Assembly: GCF_017876095.1 (NCBI RefSeq)
Contig: NZ_JAGINM010000006.1
Span: 310,001-374,000 of the forward strand
Direction of reading: 5' to 3'
DNA: 64,000 nt
From: Azospirillum agricola
Lineage (GTDB): Bacteria; Pseudomonadota; Alphaproteobacteria; Azospirillales; Azospirillaceae
Positions 1 to 11,700 of this stretch are shown here, piece after piece (position 1 is the stretch's first letter; each line of letters opens with the position of its first letter). The notes beneath the pieces are model-generated. The model did no database searches. It saw nothing but the letters and a program-made list of their open reading frames with translations, and had not been told where the DNA came from. The position numbers and the translations under genes were made by a program.

Positions 1-908
1 ACGGCGCGCTGCACGGGGTCGTCCACGCCGCCGGCACCGGCGGCCATGGCGCCATCACCGCCAAGACTCCCGAGGGCATGGCGCGGGTGCTGGCGCCGAA
101 GCTGGAGGGAACGCTGGCCCTGGCCGACGCGCTGACCGGCGTCCCGCTGGACTTCCTCGCCCTGTTCTCGTCGAGCAGCGCGGTGCTGGGCGCGGCCGGG
201 CTGCTCGACTACGCGGCGGCCAACGCCTTCCTCGACGCCTTCGCCCACCGGCGCAGCGCCGCCGGCCTGCCGACCCTCGCCATCGGCTGGGACGCCTGGG
301 CCGACACCGGCCTGTCGCGCGGCGCCTTCCAGGGCGGGGTCAGCCGCAAGCAGGCGGCCCAGGCGCTGAGCGTGGCGGAGGGACTCGACGCCTTCGCCCG
401 CATCCTGGGCCGGCCGGGCCTGCCCCACGTCCTGGTCTCGCCGACCGACCTCAACGCCCTGATGGGCGAGATCGCCGCCGCCGGGCGGACGGAGACGGCA
501 CCGGAGGAAGGGCCGTCTTCGGAACCGGCGGTCTACGAACGTCCCGACCTCGCCACCTCCTTCGTCGCCCCCGGCACGCCGGCGGAACGGCGGGTCGCCG
601 CGCTGTGGCAGGAGATCCTCGGCATCCGGGCGGTCGGGATCCGGGACAATTTCTTCGATCTCGGCGGCGATTCGCTGGTCGGCTCCCGGCTGGTCGCCCG
701 GCTGAACCGGGAGTTCGGGGCGAGCCTGCCGGCGGTCACCCTCTACGAGACCCCGACCGTGGAAAGCCTGGCCCGCCGGCTCGATCCGGCGGAGACGGCT
801 CCATCGGAAGATGCCCCGGCGCGGAGGCCCCCGGCCACCGCCGAGACCGGCCGTCAGGACAGCCGCCGGGCGCGGCGCGACAGAAAACGGGACGATTTCC
901 TGCCATGA
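1..908 (+). CDS. Polyketide synthase, C-terminal part (KR-ACP), truncated by the window edge
   Basis: The reading frame is open from the left edge (first codon at position 3), so the start lies outside the window. The visible protein begins inside a ketoreductase domain. It has the HGVVHAAG segment, the catalytic-serine region FSSSSAV and the catalytic tyrosine in LDYAAANAF. An acyl carrier domain follows with the phosphopantetheine serine at codon 672-674 in LGGDSL. The protein ends in an Arg-rich tail (RQDSRRARRDRKR) that may dock to the next protein. The stop overlaps the next start (ATGA at 905-908), so translational coupling is likely. Its role is to reduce a beta-keto intermediate and hand the chain to the PKS encoded at 905. 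The PKS family is certain; the upstream domains of this module cannot be seen. Confidence 0.92.
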   Translation, partial: GALHGVVHAAGTGGHGAITAKTPEGMARVLAPKLEGTLALADALTGVPLDFLALFSSSSAVLGAAGLLDYAAANAFLDAFAHRRSAAGLPTLAIGWDAWADTGLSRGAFQGGVSRKQAAQALSVAEGLDAFARILGRPGLPHVLVSPTDLNALMGEIAAAGRTETAPEEGPSSEPAVYERPDLATSFVAPGTPAERRVAALWQEILGIRAVGIRDNFFDLGGDSLVGSRLVARLNREFGASLPAVTLYETPTVESLARRLDPAETAPSEDAPARRPPATAETGRQDSRRARRDRKRDDFLP

Positions 909-3900
909 GCATGACCAGCAGCGACGACGAACTGGACGGCGCCATCGCCATCATCGGCATGGGCCTGCGCGTGCCGGGCGCCGACACGCCCGACGCCTTC
1001 TGGCGCAACCTGCGCGACGGCGTCTGCTCCATCGCCCGCTTCACGCCGGACGAGCTGCGGGCGGCCGGGGTGCCGGAGGCCGAGTTCACCCGCCCCGACT
1101 ACGTTCCGGCCGGCGGCGTGCTGGAGGGCATCGACCGCTTCGACGCCGGCTTCTTCGGCTTCACCGCGCGCGAGGCCGAATGCCTCGCCCCGCAGAACCG
1201 CCTGCTGTTCGAATGCTGCTGGGAGGCGCTGGAGCAGGCCGGCTACGACCCAAAGGGCACGCCGGGCCGCACCGGCCTGTTCTTCGGCCAGAGCGTCGAC
1301 AGCTATTGGCGCAACAACGTGGCGCCCAACCTGACGGCGCTCGACGTCGGTCTGGATTTCTTCGCCAACCCGGACTTCCTCAGCACCGGCATCGCCTACA
1401 AGCTCGACCTGCGCGGGCCGGCGCTGACCGTGCAGTCCTTCTGCTCGACCTCGCTGCTGGCGGTGCATCTCGCCCGCCAGAGCCTGCTGGAAGGGGAGTG
1501 CGACATGGCGCTGGCCGGCGGCGCCTCGGTGCGGGTGCCGCAGACCCAGGGCTACCGGCACATGCCCGACAGCCTCTATTCGGCCGACGGGGTGGTCCGC
1601 GCCTTCGACGCCGGGGCCAACGGCACCCTGTTCAGCAACGGCGTCGGCGCCGTGCTGCTGAAGCGGCTGGAGGACGCGCTGGCCGACGGCGACCGCATCG
1701 ACGCGGTGATCCGCGGCTCGGCCGCCAACAACGACGGCAACCGCAAGGCCGGCTACAACGCCCCCAGCGTCGACGGGCAGGCCCGCGTGGTGGTCCAGGC
1801 GCTGCGCGACGCCGGAGTGCCGGCCGACAGCATCGGCTACGTCGAATGCCACGGCACCGGGACCCTGCTGGGCGACCCGATCGAGATCGCGGCGCTGACC
1901 AAGGCCTTCCGCGTCTTCACCGGGCGGCGCGGCTACTGCGCCGTCGGCTCGGCCAAGCCGAACATCGGCCACGCCGACCGCGCCTCGGGCGTGGTCGGGC
2001 TGATCAAGGCGGCGCTCAGCCTGCGCCACCGCACCCTGCCCGGCCTGCCGAACTTCCGCAGCCCGAACCCGCGCATCGACTTCGCGGATTCCCCCTTCCA
2101 CGTCAACGACCGCACCCGCGCGTGGGAGGCGGCGGACGGCCCCCGGCGGGCCGGCGTGACCTCGCTCGGCTATGGCGGCACCAACGTGCACCTGGTGCTG
2201 GAGGAGGCGCCGGAGCGCCCCCGCCCGGCCGAGGCCGCCCACCCCCATGGCGCCCGCCCCCACCCGATCCTGCTGTCGGCCCGCACCCCCGCGGCGCTGG
2301 ACGCCGTCGCGGCCCGGCTGGCCGGGCATCTGGAGCGCCATCCCGGCGAGCCGCTCGCCGCCGTCGCCCGCACCCTCCAGACCGGCCGCCACGGCTTCAA
2401 CCACCGCCGGCTGGTCGTCGGCGGCAGCACCGCCGAGGTCGCGCGCCGGCTGCGCGACGCGGCGCCGGATTCCACCGCCACCGCCACCCGGCGCAACCCG
2501 CCCGTCCATTTCGTCTTTTCCGAGGCGCCGCTCGACCGCGCCGCCGCCCGCGCCGCCTACGCGAGCGACCCAACCCTGCGCCGGCTGCTGGACGAGGGCC
2601 GCGCCCTGCCCTTCGGCGACATCCTCGACGGGTTGCCGGACGCGGCGGCCCGGCTGCTGTTCGACCAGGCCCTGGCCCGCTGCCTGATCGCCTGGGGGAT
2701 CGCGCCGGCCAGCCTGCGCGCCGACGGCGCCGCCCGGCTGGCGGCCGGCTGCGTCGCCGGGATCGTCGAACCGGAGGAGGCGCTGACCCGGCTCGCCGGC
2801 CGGGGCGACCTTCCCGCCGGCCGGCCTGACGGCCTTCCGCTGCTGGCCCCGGCGGACGCCCTGGATCCCGCCGACCTGCGGCTCGCCATCGAACTGCCCG
2901 GTGGCGCCGATGGCGACGGCGGGCTCGCCCGGATGCTGGGCGGGCTGTGGCTCGCCGGGGTGGAGCCGGACTGGAGCGCCGTCCATGACGGCGCCGTTGC
3001 CCACCGCCTCGCCCTGCCCACCTACCCGTTCGAGCGGGAGCGCCACTGGCTCGACGCCCAATCCGAAATGGCCCGATCCGAGGGGAGCGTTGCGGACGAA
3101 GCCTTCCCCACGCCGCCCGTGGCGGAGCCGGCCACCACCGCCGAACCTCCCCCCGCCTGTCTGGTGCCGTCCTGGCGCCGGCTGCCGCCGCGCATGCCGG
3201 CGGATGGCGGAGCGTGCTGCCGCATCGTCGTTCTGGATCGCGCCGGCCTTGGCGAAAGGCTGGCCGACGCGCTGGAGGCGCAGGGCGACACGGTGATCCG
3301 CATCGCCGCCGGGGAGCAGACGACGAACCCGGCCGAGCGGCGCTACACCGTCGACGCCGGCCGGCCGGAGCAGCTCGACCGCCTGCTGACCCGCCTGAAG
3401 ATCTGGGAGCCGGCGGCGCTGATCCTCTGCGCCGACCCGGCCGGAACGGACGTCGCCGGGCAGGCGCTGGCCGGCTTCCTCGACCTGCACCGCTGGATCC
3501 GGGCGGTGGACGGGGTGTGGCCCGACAAGCCCTTCGCCATCCACGCCGTCGCCTCCGGCCTGTTCCAGGTGACCGGCGCCGACGCGGTCCGGCCGGAGCT
3601 GGCGACGCTGCCGGCCCTGGCGGCGGTGGCGGCCCAGGAGCATCGGCGGCGAACCTTCCGCGTGCTCGACGCCGGCCCCGGCGTGACGGCCGGCGCCCTG
3701 GCGGCGGAACTGCGCCTGCCCCCCGGCGACGGCGCCCCGGCGCAGATCGCCCTGCGCGGGGGCCAGCGCTGGGCACCGGCCAGCGAGCCCATGCCGCTGG
3801 AGGCCGAGACTCTGGCCGGGATGCTGCGGCCGGGCGGAGTCTATCTGATCACCGGCGGGCTGGGCGGCATCGGCCACACGCTCGCCGCCCATCTGGCGCG

Positions 3901-5755
3901 GACGGTGGCGGCGAAGCTGGTGCTGCTGTCGCGCGGCGTCCCCGCCCCCAACGAGCCCGGCGACAAGGCCCGCCGGCTGGAGGCGCTGCGCGCCCAGGGC
4001 GCGGAGGTTCTGGCGCTTGCCGCCGACGCGGCGGAACCGGCCCAGATCGCCCAAGCCGTGGCGCAGGCCCGCGCCCGCTTCGGCCGCATCGACGGGGTGA
4101 TCCACGCCGCCGGCCTGCCGGGCGCCACCACGCTGGACGCGCTGGACGCCGGGCAGGTGCGGGCGGTGATGGCGCCGAAGGTGGCCGGGGCCTGCGCGCT
4201 GATCGACGCGCTGCGCGACGACCCGCCGGATTTCCTGGTCCTCTGCTCGTCGCTGGCCGCCGTGGCGCCCACGGTCGGGCAGGGCCATTACGCCGCGGCG
4301 AACGCCGTGCTCGACGCGCTGGCCCAGCGGCCGGACAACCCGATGCCGGTGATCGCGGTCAACTGGAACTCCTGGCGCACGGTCGGCATGGCGCAGGACG
4401 TCTGGAACCGCCAAGCCGAGACCGCCGCCCTCGACCACCCGCTGTTCGCCGAACGGACCCGGATGCCCGACGGCGAGATCCGCTACCGCGCCCGCCTGGA
4501 TCCGGAACGGGACTGGCGGCTGTCCGAGCACCGCCTGTTCGGGCGGCCGACCCTGCCGGGAACCGGGGTGGTCGAGCTGGCCCTGGCGGCCTTCCAGCAT
4601 GACCGGGCGGAGGGGGACGGCTTCCGGCCGGTCGAGCTGCGCGACGTCGCGCTGGTCCGCCCCTGGGCGCCGAAAGCCAATGGCGGCGCCGTCCTCCGTG
4701 TCAGCCTGATCCCCGACGCCGAGGGCACCGCCTTCCGGGTGGAGAGCGTGGCGCCGGACACCGCCCCGCTGCTGCACGGCCAGGGCACCCTGCACCCGCT
4801 GGCCGGCGTGGCGCCGCCCACGGCCGTCGGCCAGGCCGCCCGTCCGTACCCCCTGCCGGACCAGGCGCCGGCCGATCTGGAGCTGGGGCCGCGCTGGCGC
4901 TCGCTGACGCGGGTGAGCGGCGATGAAGGGAGCGGGGCGCGCAGCGTCGCCGAACTGAGCCTGGACGACCGCTTCCACGGCGACCTGGCGGCGACCCCGC
5001 TGCACCCGGCGCTGCTGGACATCGCGACCAGCGTCCACGGCCATCTCCGGGCGCCGGACTCGCTGCATCTGCCGGTCGGCTACCGCCGCCTGCGGGTGTT
5101 CCGGCCGCTGGGGGCGCATCTGGTCAGCGTCGCCCGCCCGTCGGCCGGCCCCGCCGGCGCCGGGACGCTGCGCTGGGATCTGGCGATCGCCGACCGCGAG
5201 GGCCGCACGCTGGCCGAGATCGACGGCTACACACTGGCCGCTCCCTCCGCCGAACCAGCGACGCCGCCCACCGCCGTCACGCGGGACGGGCTGCACGGGA
5301 ACCCCTTCGAAGCCGACAGCATCACGCCGGAGGAGGGAGTCGCCCTCTTCCGCAGGCTGCCCGTCGGCATCGCCCCGCAACTGCTGGTCTCGCGCGCCCG
5401 AACGGCGGCGGGGACGGCAGCGGGAACGGCGGTCGCCCCGGCCGCGCCCGCTCCGACCGGCGGACCGGCGACGGCGACGGTGGACGTGCGCACCGCCCTG
5501 ACCGGCCTGTGGCAACGGATCCTCGGCGGCCCGCCCCCGGCTCCGGACGCCAGCTTCTTCGAGCTGGGCGGCAACTCGCTGGGCGCCACCCGCATCCTGT
5601 CGCACATCCGCGAGACCTACGGCGTCACACTGGAGATCCGCGCCTTCTTCGCCGGTCCGACGATCGAGGCGCTGGCCCGCCGGATCGAGGACGCCGCCGC
5701 GCCCGCGCCGGCCGGCGGCGACGCCGACGAGGACCGGGAAGAGGGAACCCTATGA
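905..5755 (+). CDS. Type I polyketide synthase module: KS, degenerate AT, KR, DH, ACP
   Basis: This 1616-residue protein is one PKS extension module. The ketosynthase (about 13-435) has its Cys at residue 180 (QSFCSTSL, in place of the usual TACSSSL), His316 in ECHGTGT and His356 in PNIGHAD. The acyltransferase region (about 455-710) is short and has lost the GHSxGE motif; the matching segment reads RADGAARLAAG, so it should be inactive. A ketoreductase follows, with GGLGGIG at about 984 and Tyr1129. A dehydratase comes after it, with His1209 in HxxxGxxxxP and Asp1372 in LHPALLD. The KR-before-DH order is unusual. The ACP serine is residue 1558 (LGGNSL). The product is expected to be an alpha,beta-unsaturated chain. 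The malonyl unit must come from another AT. The C-terminal tail is acidic and the next gene begins with a TubC docking domain. Confidence 0.93.
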   Translation: MSMTSSDDELDGAIAIIGMGLRVPGADTPDAFWRNLRDGVCSIARFTPDELRAAGVPEAEFTRPDYVPAGGVLEGIDRFDAGFFGFTAREAECLAPQNRLLFECCWEALEQAGYDPKGTPGRTGLFFGQSVDSYWRNNVAPNLTALDVGLDFFANPDFLSTGIAYKLDLRGPALTVQSFCSTSLLAVHLARQSLLEGECDMALAGGASVRVPQTQGYRHMPDSLYSADGVVRAFDAGANGTLFSNGVGAVLLKRLEDALADGDRIDAVIRGSAANNDGNRKAGYNAPSVDGQARVVVQALRDAGVPADSIGYVECHGTGTLLGDPIEIAALTKAFRVFTGRRGYCAVGSAKPNIGHADRASGVVGLIKAALSLRHRTLPGLPNFRSPNPRIDFADSPFHVNDRTRAWEAADGPRRAGVTSLGYGGTNVHLVLEEAPERPRPAEAAHPHGARPHPILLSARTPAALDAVAARLAGHLERHPGEPLAAVARTLQTGRHGFNHRRLVVGGSTAEVARRLRDAAPDSTATATRRNPPVHFVFSEAPLDRAAARAAYASDPTLRRLLDEGRALPFGDILDGLPDAAARLLFDQALARCLIAWGIAPASLRADGAARLAAGCVAGIVEPEEALTRLAGRGDLPAGRPDGLPLLAPADALDPADLRLAIELPGGADGDGGLARMLGGLWLAGVEPDWSAVHDGAVAHRLALPTYPFERERHWLDAQSEMARSEGSVADEAFPTPPVAEPATTAEPPPACLVPSWRRLPPRMPADGGACCRIVVLDRAGLGERLADALEAQGDTVIRIAAGEQTTNPAERRYTVDAGRPEQLDRLLTRLKIWEPAALILCADPAGTDVAGQALAGFLDLHRWIRAVDGVWPDKPFAIHAVASGLFQVTGADAVRPELATLPALAAVAAQEHRRRTFRVLDAGPGVTAGALAAELRLPPGDGAPAQIALRGGQRWAPASEPMPLEAETLAGMLRPGGVYLITGGLGGIGHTLAAHLARTVAAKLVLLSRGVPAPNEPGDKARRLEALRAQGAEVLALAADAAEPAQIAQAVAQARARFGRIDGVIHAAGLPGATTLDALDAGQVRAVMAPKVAGACALIDALRDDPPDFLVLCSSLAAVAPTVGQGHYAAANAVLDALAQRPDNPMPVIAVNWNSWRTVGMAQDVWNRQAETAALDHPLFAERTRMPDGEIRYRARLDPERDWRLSEHRLFGRPTLPGTGVVELALAAFQHDRAEGDGFRPVELRDVALVRPWAPKANGGAVLRVSLIPDAEGTAFRVESVAPDTAPLLHGQGTLHPLAGVAPPTAVGQAARPYPLPDQAPADLELGPRWRSLTRVSGDEGSGARSVAELSLDDRFHGDLAATPLHPALLDIATSVHGHLRAPDSLHLPVGYRRLRVFRPLGAHLVSVARPSAGPAGAGTLRWDLAIADREGRTLAEIDGYTLAAPSAEPATPPTAVTRDGLHGNPFEADSITPEEGVALFRRLPVGIAPQLLVSRARTAAGTAAGTAVAPAAPAPTGGPATATVDVRTALTGLWQRILGGPPPAPDASFFELGGNSLGATRILSHIRETYGVTLEIRAFFAGPTIEALARRIEDAAAPAPAGGDADEDREEGTL

Positions 5756-8700
5756 GCGACGGGCTCGACGCGCTGCTGCGGCAACTGGACAGCCTGAACG
5801 TCCGGCTGTGGGTGGAGGAGGGGCAGCTCCGCTTCTCCGCCCCCAAGGGGGTGATCCAGGGTGCCCTGCGCGACGCGCTGATCGCCCGCAAGCCCGACCT
5901 GATCGCCCGGCTTTCCGCCGCGCCGGAGACGCCCCGCGACGCGGTGATCCCGGCCTCGGCCAACCAGGAGATGCTGTGGTCGCTCGACCGGCTGGAGACC
6001 GGCTGCCCCGCCCTCTACATCGAGGCGCGGGCGGCCCGGCTGCACGGCGACCTCGACGTCGCGGCGCTGGAGTCGGCGGTCGGCGCGCTGTGCCGCCGCC
6101 ACGACAGCCTGCGCACCCGGCTGGAGCTGCGCGACGGCGCCCTCCATCAGGTGGTGGCCCCCGCCCTGGCCGTGCCCGTCCCGGTGGAGGACGCCGCCGG
6201 CCTGGACGCGGCGGCGCTCGACACGCGGGTGAACGCCATCGCCTGGGCGCCCTTCGACCTGGAGCGGCCGCCGCTGCTGCGCGTCCATCTGCTGCGCACC
6301 GGCGCGCGCGACTGGATCCTGGTGTTCAGCCAGCATCATGTGATCACCGACCGCTGGTCGATCGCCCTGCTCGTCGGGGAGCTGTCGGCCCTCTACGACG
6401 CCGCCCGAGACGGGCGCCCGTCGCCGCTGCCGGCCCCGGCGGCGCAGTACGGCGACTACACGCGGTGGCAGCGCGAGCGGCTGGCGGGGGAGCGCGGCGC
6501 GGCGCTGCTGGCCTACTGGCGCCAAGCCCTGGCCGACGCGCCGCCGCTGCTCGCCCTGCCGACCGACCGCCCCCATCCCGCCCGCCAGAGCTACCGGGGC
6601 GGCCGCGTCGCCATGCCGCTCGATCCCGCCTTGCAAAACGGGGTGGACGCCCTGTGCCGGCGGGAGGGGACCACAGCCTTCATGGTCTTCACCGCCGCCT
6701 TCACGGCGCTGCTGCACCGGATCACCGGGCAGGAGACCATCGTCCTCGGCACCCCCATCGCCAACCGGCTGCGCCCGGATCTGGAGACGGTGCCCGGCTA
6801 CTTCGTCAACACGCTGGCCCTGCGCAGCGACGTGGACGGGCGGGCGCCCTTCCGCGACCTGCTGGCCGGGGTGCGCGACACGGCGCTCGCCGCCTACGAG
6901 CACCAGGAGCTGCCCTTCGGCCTGCTGGTGGACGCCTTGCGGCCGGAGCGCGGGGCGTCGCACCCGCCGGTCTTCCAGGCGATGATCGTCCTCCAGAACG
7001 TGGAGATGGCCGAGCTGTCCTTCGGCGGCGTCGCCCTCGCTCCCCATCCCCTGCGCGCCGACACCGGCAAGTACCCGCTGATGCTGACCATCCTCCCGGA
7101 CGAGCCGGGTGGGCCTCTGCTCTGCTGGGATTTCCAGAGCGACCTGTTCGACGAGGCGACGGTGGCGGGCATCGCCCGCCGCTTCGCCCTTCTGCTGGCC
7201 GACGCGCTGGCGGCCCCCGAACGGCCGGTCCACGCGCTGGCCCTGCTGACCCCCGAGGACGAACGGGCGCTGCTGCGGGCGTCGAACCGTCCGCGCGGCC
7301 CCGGCCCCTTCGCCGGGACCACCATCGACGGCCTGTTCGCCCGGCAGGCGGCGGCGACGCCGGAGGCCACCGCCCTGCGGTTCGGCGACCGCCGGCTCGA
7401 CTACCGGACGCTCGACCGGCAGGCGGACCGGCTGGCCGGCCGGCTGCGGCAACGGGGGGTTTGTCCGGGCAACCGGGTCGGCATCGCGCTCGACCGCTCG
7501 CCGGAGCTGATCGTCGGGCTGCTGGCGATCCTCAGGCTGGGCGCGGTCTATGTGCCGCTCGACCTCGGCTACCCGCCGGAGCGGCTTGCCTGGATGGCCG
7601 AGGATTCGGGCATCGGCCTGCTCGTCACCGACAGCGCCGGGGATGCCGGCATCGGCTGGACGGCGGTTCCCCGGCTGCTGGTGGACGGCCTGCCCGAAAC
7701 CGGCGACGACGCCCCGCCGGCCCCCGCCGCCGGGCCCCGCCCCGGACCCGGCATCGCACCCGGCATCGGCCCCGACAGCCCGGCCTACATCATGTACACC
7801 TCCGGCTCCACCGGCCTGCCCAAGGGGGTGGTCGTCCCCCACCGTGGCGTGGTCCGGCTGGTGAAGGGGGCCGACTACGCCCGGCTCGACGCGTCCGAGG
7901 TGATGCTGCTGCTCGCCCCGGTGTCCTTCGACGCCTCGACCTTCGAAATCTGGGGCAGCCTGCTGAACGGCGGCACCCTGCTGATCGCTCCGCCGCTGGA
8001 GAACGACCTGCTGGCGCTCGGGCGGATCGTCCGCGAGGGCGGCGTCACCACCCTGTGGCTGACCTCGGGCCTGTTCACCCTGATGATCGACACCGCGCCC
8101 GACGACCTGCGCGGCGTTCGGCAATTGCTGACCGGCGGCGAGGCCCTGTCGCGCCGGCACGCGGCGGAGGCGCTGGCCCGGCTGCCCGGCACCACGCTGA
8201 TCAACGGCTACGGCCCGACGGAAAACACCACCTTCACCACCTGCCACCGTTTCCCCAAGGGTCCGGCGGCGCTGTTCCCGGCCGGCCGGCCGATCGCCGG
8301 CACCAGCGTCCACATCCTCGATCCGCACGGCAACCCGGTGCCGCCGGGCGTGGCCGGCGAGCTGCTGACCGGCGGCGAGGGGCTGGCCATCGGCTATCAC
8401 GAACGGCCCGAGCTGACCGCCGAACGCTTCGTCACGCTGGAGCTGGATCTCGCCGGCGAGCGCTGGTCGGAGCGGCTGTACCGCACCGGCGATCTGGCCC
8501 GCTGGGTTCCCGACCCCGCCACCGGCGAACTGGTCGTCGACATCCTCGGCCGCATCGACCGGCAGGTGAAGATCCGCGGCTTCCGCATCGAGCCCGGCGA
8601 GGTCGAGGCGCAGCTCGACGGCCTGCCCGGCGTCGCCGAATGCGCCGTCGTCGTCCGCGACGACGAGGGCGAGCCCCGGCTGGTGGCCTACTACGTGCCG

Positions 8701-11700
8701 AAGGCGGACGCGGCGCCCGACGCCGACCACCGGGGCGCCCTGGCCCGGCGCCTGCCGGACCACATGCTGCCCAGCCGGTTCGTGGCGCTCGACGCGCTGC
8801 CGGTGTCGCCCGCCGGCAAGATCGACCGCAAGGCGCTCGCCTCCGACCGCTACCGGGTGGACGCCGAACCGGCCGGCGAGGTCCCGGCCGGCCCCACCGA
8901 AAGGCTGCTGGCCGGGATCTGGGCCGGCATCCTCGGGGACGGGGCGGTCCACCGGACCACCCACTTCTTCGAGCGCGGCGGCAACTCGCTGTCGGCGATC
9001 CGCATGATCGCGCGGGTCCGCGAGGCGTTGGCCGCCGCCGGCCGGCCCGACGCGCTGCCGGTGCGCAGCGTCTTCGAGCACCCCACGCTGGACGCGCTGG
9101 CCCGCCTCATCGACCGCCCGGCGGAGGATGACGGCGACGACGGGAACGCCGGCCCGCTGCTGGCCCCGCGCAACCTCGGCCGCCGCGACCTGCCCCTGTC
9201 CCACGCCCAGGAACGGCTGTGGGTGCTGGAAAAGCTGCTGCCGATGGGCGGGGCCTACAACGTGCCGGGCCAGTACCGACTGCTCGGCCCCCTCGACGAC
9301 GCCGCGCTGGAAGCGGCGCTGCAAGCCGTCGTCCGCCGCCACGACAGCCTGTCGGCGGTCTTCGCCGAGCGGGACGGGCGGCCCGTCCACCACATCGCCG
9401 ACACCGGCTTCCGTCTGGATACGCGCGACTGCACCGCCGAGGAGGCGCCCCGCCTGCTCGCCGAGGGGGCGGAGGCGCCCTTCGATCTGGAGCGCGGGCC
9501 GCCGCTGCGCGCCACCCTGCTGCGGGTCGGCCCGTGCGAGCATTACCTCCAGGTGGTGATGCACCATCTGGTGTGCGACGGCTGGTCGGTCGCGTTGTTC
9601 CTGCGCGAGGTCGAGGCGCTGTGCGCCGGCCACCCGGCCCCGCCGCCGCTGGCCGTGCAGTACCAGGATTTCGCCGACTGGCACCGCTGCTGGCTGCAAG
9701 GGGAGCGGCTGGAGCGGCTGCTCGGCTATTGGCGGGTCAAGCTCGACGGCATGCCCGACGGGCTGGAACTGCCGGCCGATTTCCCGCGCCCGGCGGTTCC
9801 CGGAAACCGGGGGGCGACGGCGGTCTTCGCCATCGACGCCGACCCGGCGGCGGTGGACCGCCTGTGCCGGGAGCGGCGCGCCACCCGCTTCATGCTGTTC
9901 TACGCCGTCTTCGCCGCCCTGCTGCACCGGGTGACCGGACAGGCGGATTTCGGCGTCGGCACCCCGATCGCCGGCCGCCACCACCGGGGCGTCGAGCCGC
10001 TGGTCGGCTTCTTCGCCGACACCCTGGTGCTGCGCACCCCGCTGGACGGCCCCCCCGACAGCTCCCCGGACAGCCCGGCCGGCGGTGGCGAGCCCTTCTC
10101 CGCCCTGCTGGAGCGGGCACGGCGCACGGTGCTGGAGGCGTTCGACCACCAGGACCTTCCCTTCACCACGCTGGTCGAGGCGCTGAAGCCCAACCGCCGG
10201 CTCGACACCACCCCGCTGTTCCAGGTCATGCTGGCGGTGGAGGACGAGGCGCCGGCCGCCCTCGCCCTGCCGGGGGTGACGGCGGAGCTGGTTCCCTGGG
10301 ACTCGCCCTTCGCCAAGCACGACCTGACCCTGACGGTGCAGCCGTCGGGCGGCGGCTTCGCCGGCAGCCTGGAGTACAACAGCGAGCTGTTCCACCCCGA
10401 CAGCGTCGCCCGTTTCGGCCGCTGGCTGAACATCCTGCTGGCGGCGGTGCTCGCCGACCCGGACCAGCCGGTCGAGGCCATCGACCTGCGCGACGCCGGG
10501 GAGCGCGCCCGCCCACCCGGCCTGGCCGGAAGCGTCCACCCCCGCCCACCCGGCCTCGGCCTGCACGAGCTGGTGGCCGAACAGGCGCGCCGCGCCCCGG
10601 CGGCTACCGCCCTGTCCCACGGCGACGCCGTTCTGAGCTACGGCGCGCTGGAGGCGTCGGCCAACCGGCTGGCGCATCACCTCATCGCGCTGGGGCTGGA
10701 GCCCGGCGGGCTGGTCGGAGTCTGGCGGCGGCGCTCGCTCGACCTGCCGGTGATCCTGCTGGCGATCCTCAAGGCCGGCGGCGCCTATGTCCCGCTCAAC
10801 CCGGCCCACCCGGCCGAACGGACGGCGACGGTGATCCGCGCCGCCCGGCCGGTGATCGTGGTCATCGAGCCCGGCTTTCGGCTGCCCGACACCCCGGCCG
10901 TTCTTCTGGATCCCGACGCCGAGGCGGAAGCCATCGCCGAGCACCCCGACAGCCCGCCGGCGGTGCCGGCGCGGGACGACCGGCCGGCCTACGTGATGTT
11001 CACCTCCGGCTCGACGGGCACGCCGAAGGGGGTGGCGGTGCCGCACCGGGCGATCGTCAACCACCAGCTCTGGTTCCGCCGCCAGTTCGGCCTGTCGGCC
11101 GATGACGCGCTGTTGCAGATGACCTCCTTCGACTTCGACGCCTCGGTCATCGAGTTCTTCGCGCCGCTGGTCTGCGGCGGCCGGCTGGTCGTCGCCCCGC
11201 CGGGCTGCGAGAAGGAGCCGGCCGTCCTTCGCGACCTGATCCGCGCCAACGGCATCACCCTGTTCCAGGCGGTGCCGGCGCTGCTCCAGGTGATGGTGGA
11301 CGAGGAGCTGCTGGCGGACTGCCCGTCGCTGCGGGTGGTGATTTCCGGCGGCGAGGCGCTGGCGACCGGCTTGCAGGACCGGCTGCTGGTCCAGGCGGCC
11401 CCAGCGCGCGTCTTCAACCTCTACGGCCCGACCGAGACCTGCATCGACGCCGTCTTCCGCGAATGCCGGCCGGGGCTGCGGCAGGGCACGGTGCCGATCG
11501 GCCGGCCGGTGGACAATCTGCGGGCCTATGTGCTGGACGGGCGGTTGCGGCCGGTGCCGGACGGCATGGCGGGGGAGCTGGTCCTGGCCGGCGCCGGCCT
11601 CGCCAACGGCTATCTCAACGAGCCGGACCTGACCGCCGCCGCCTTCCTGCCCGATCCCTTCGCCGGCCCCCTCGCGGATCCCCCCGCGGGCGGCGCGGCG

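Noticed and set aside
854-5605. A 1583-codon minus-strand open frame across the PKS gene
   Set aside because: Same antisense artefact; the plus strand has full KS, KR, DH and ACP motifs.
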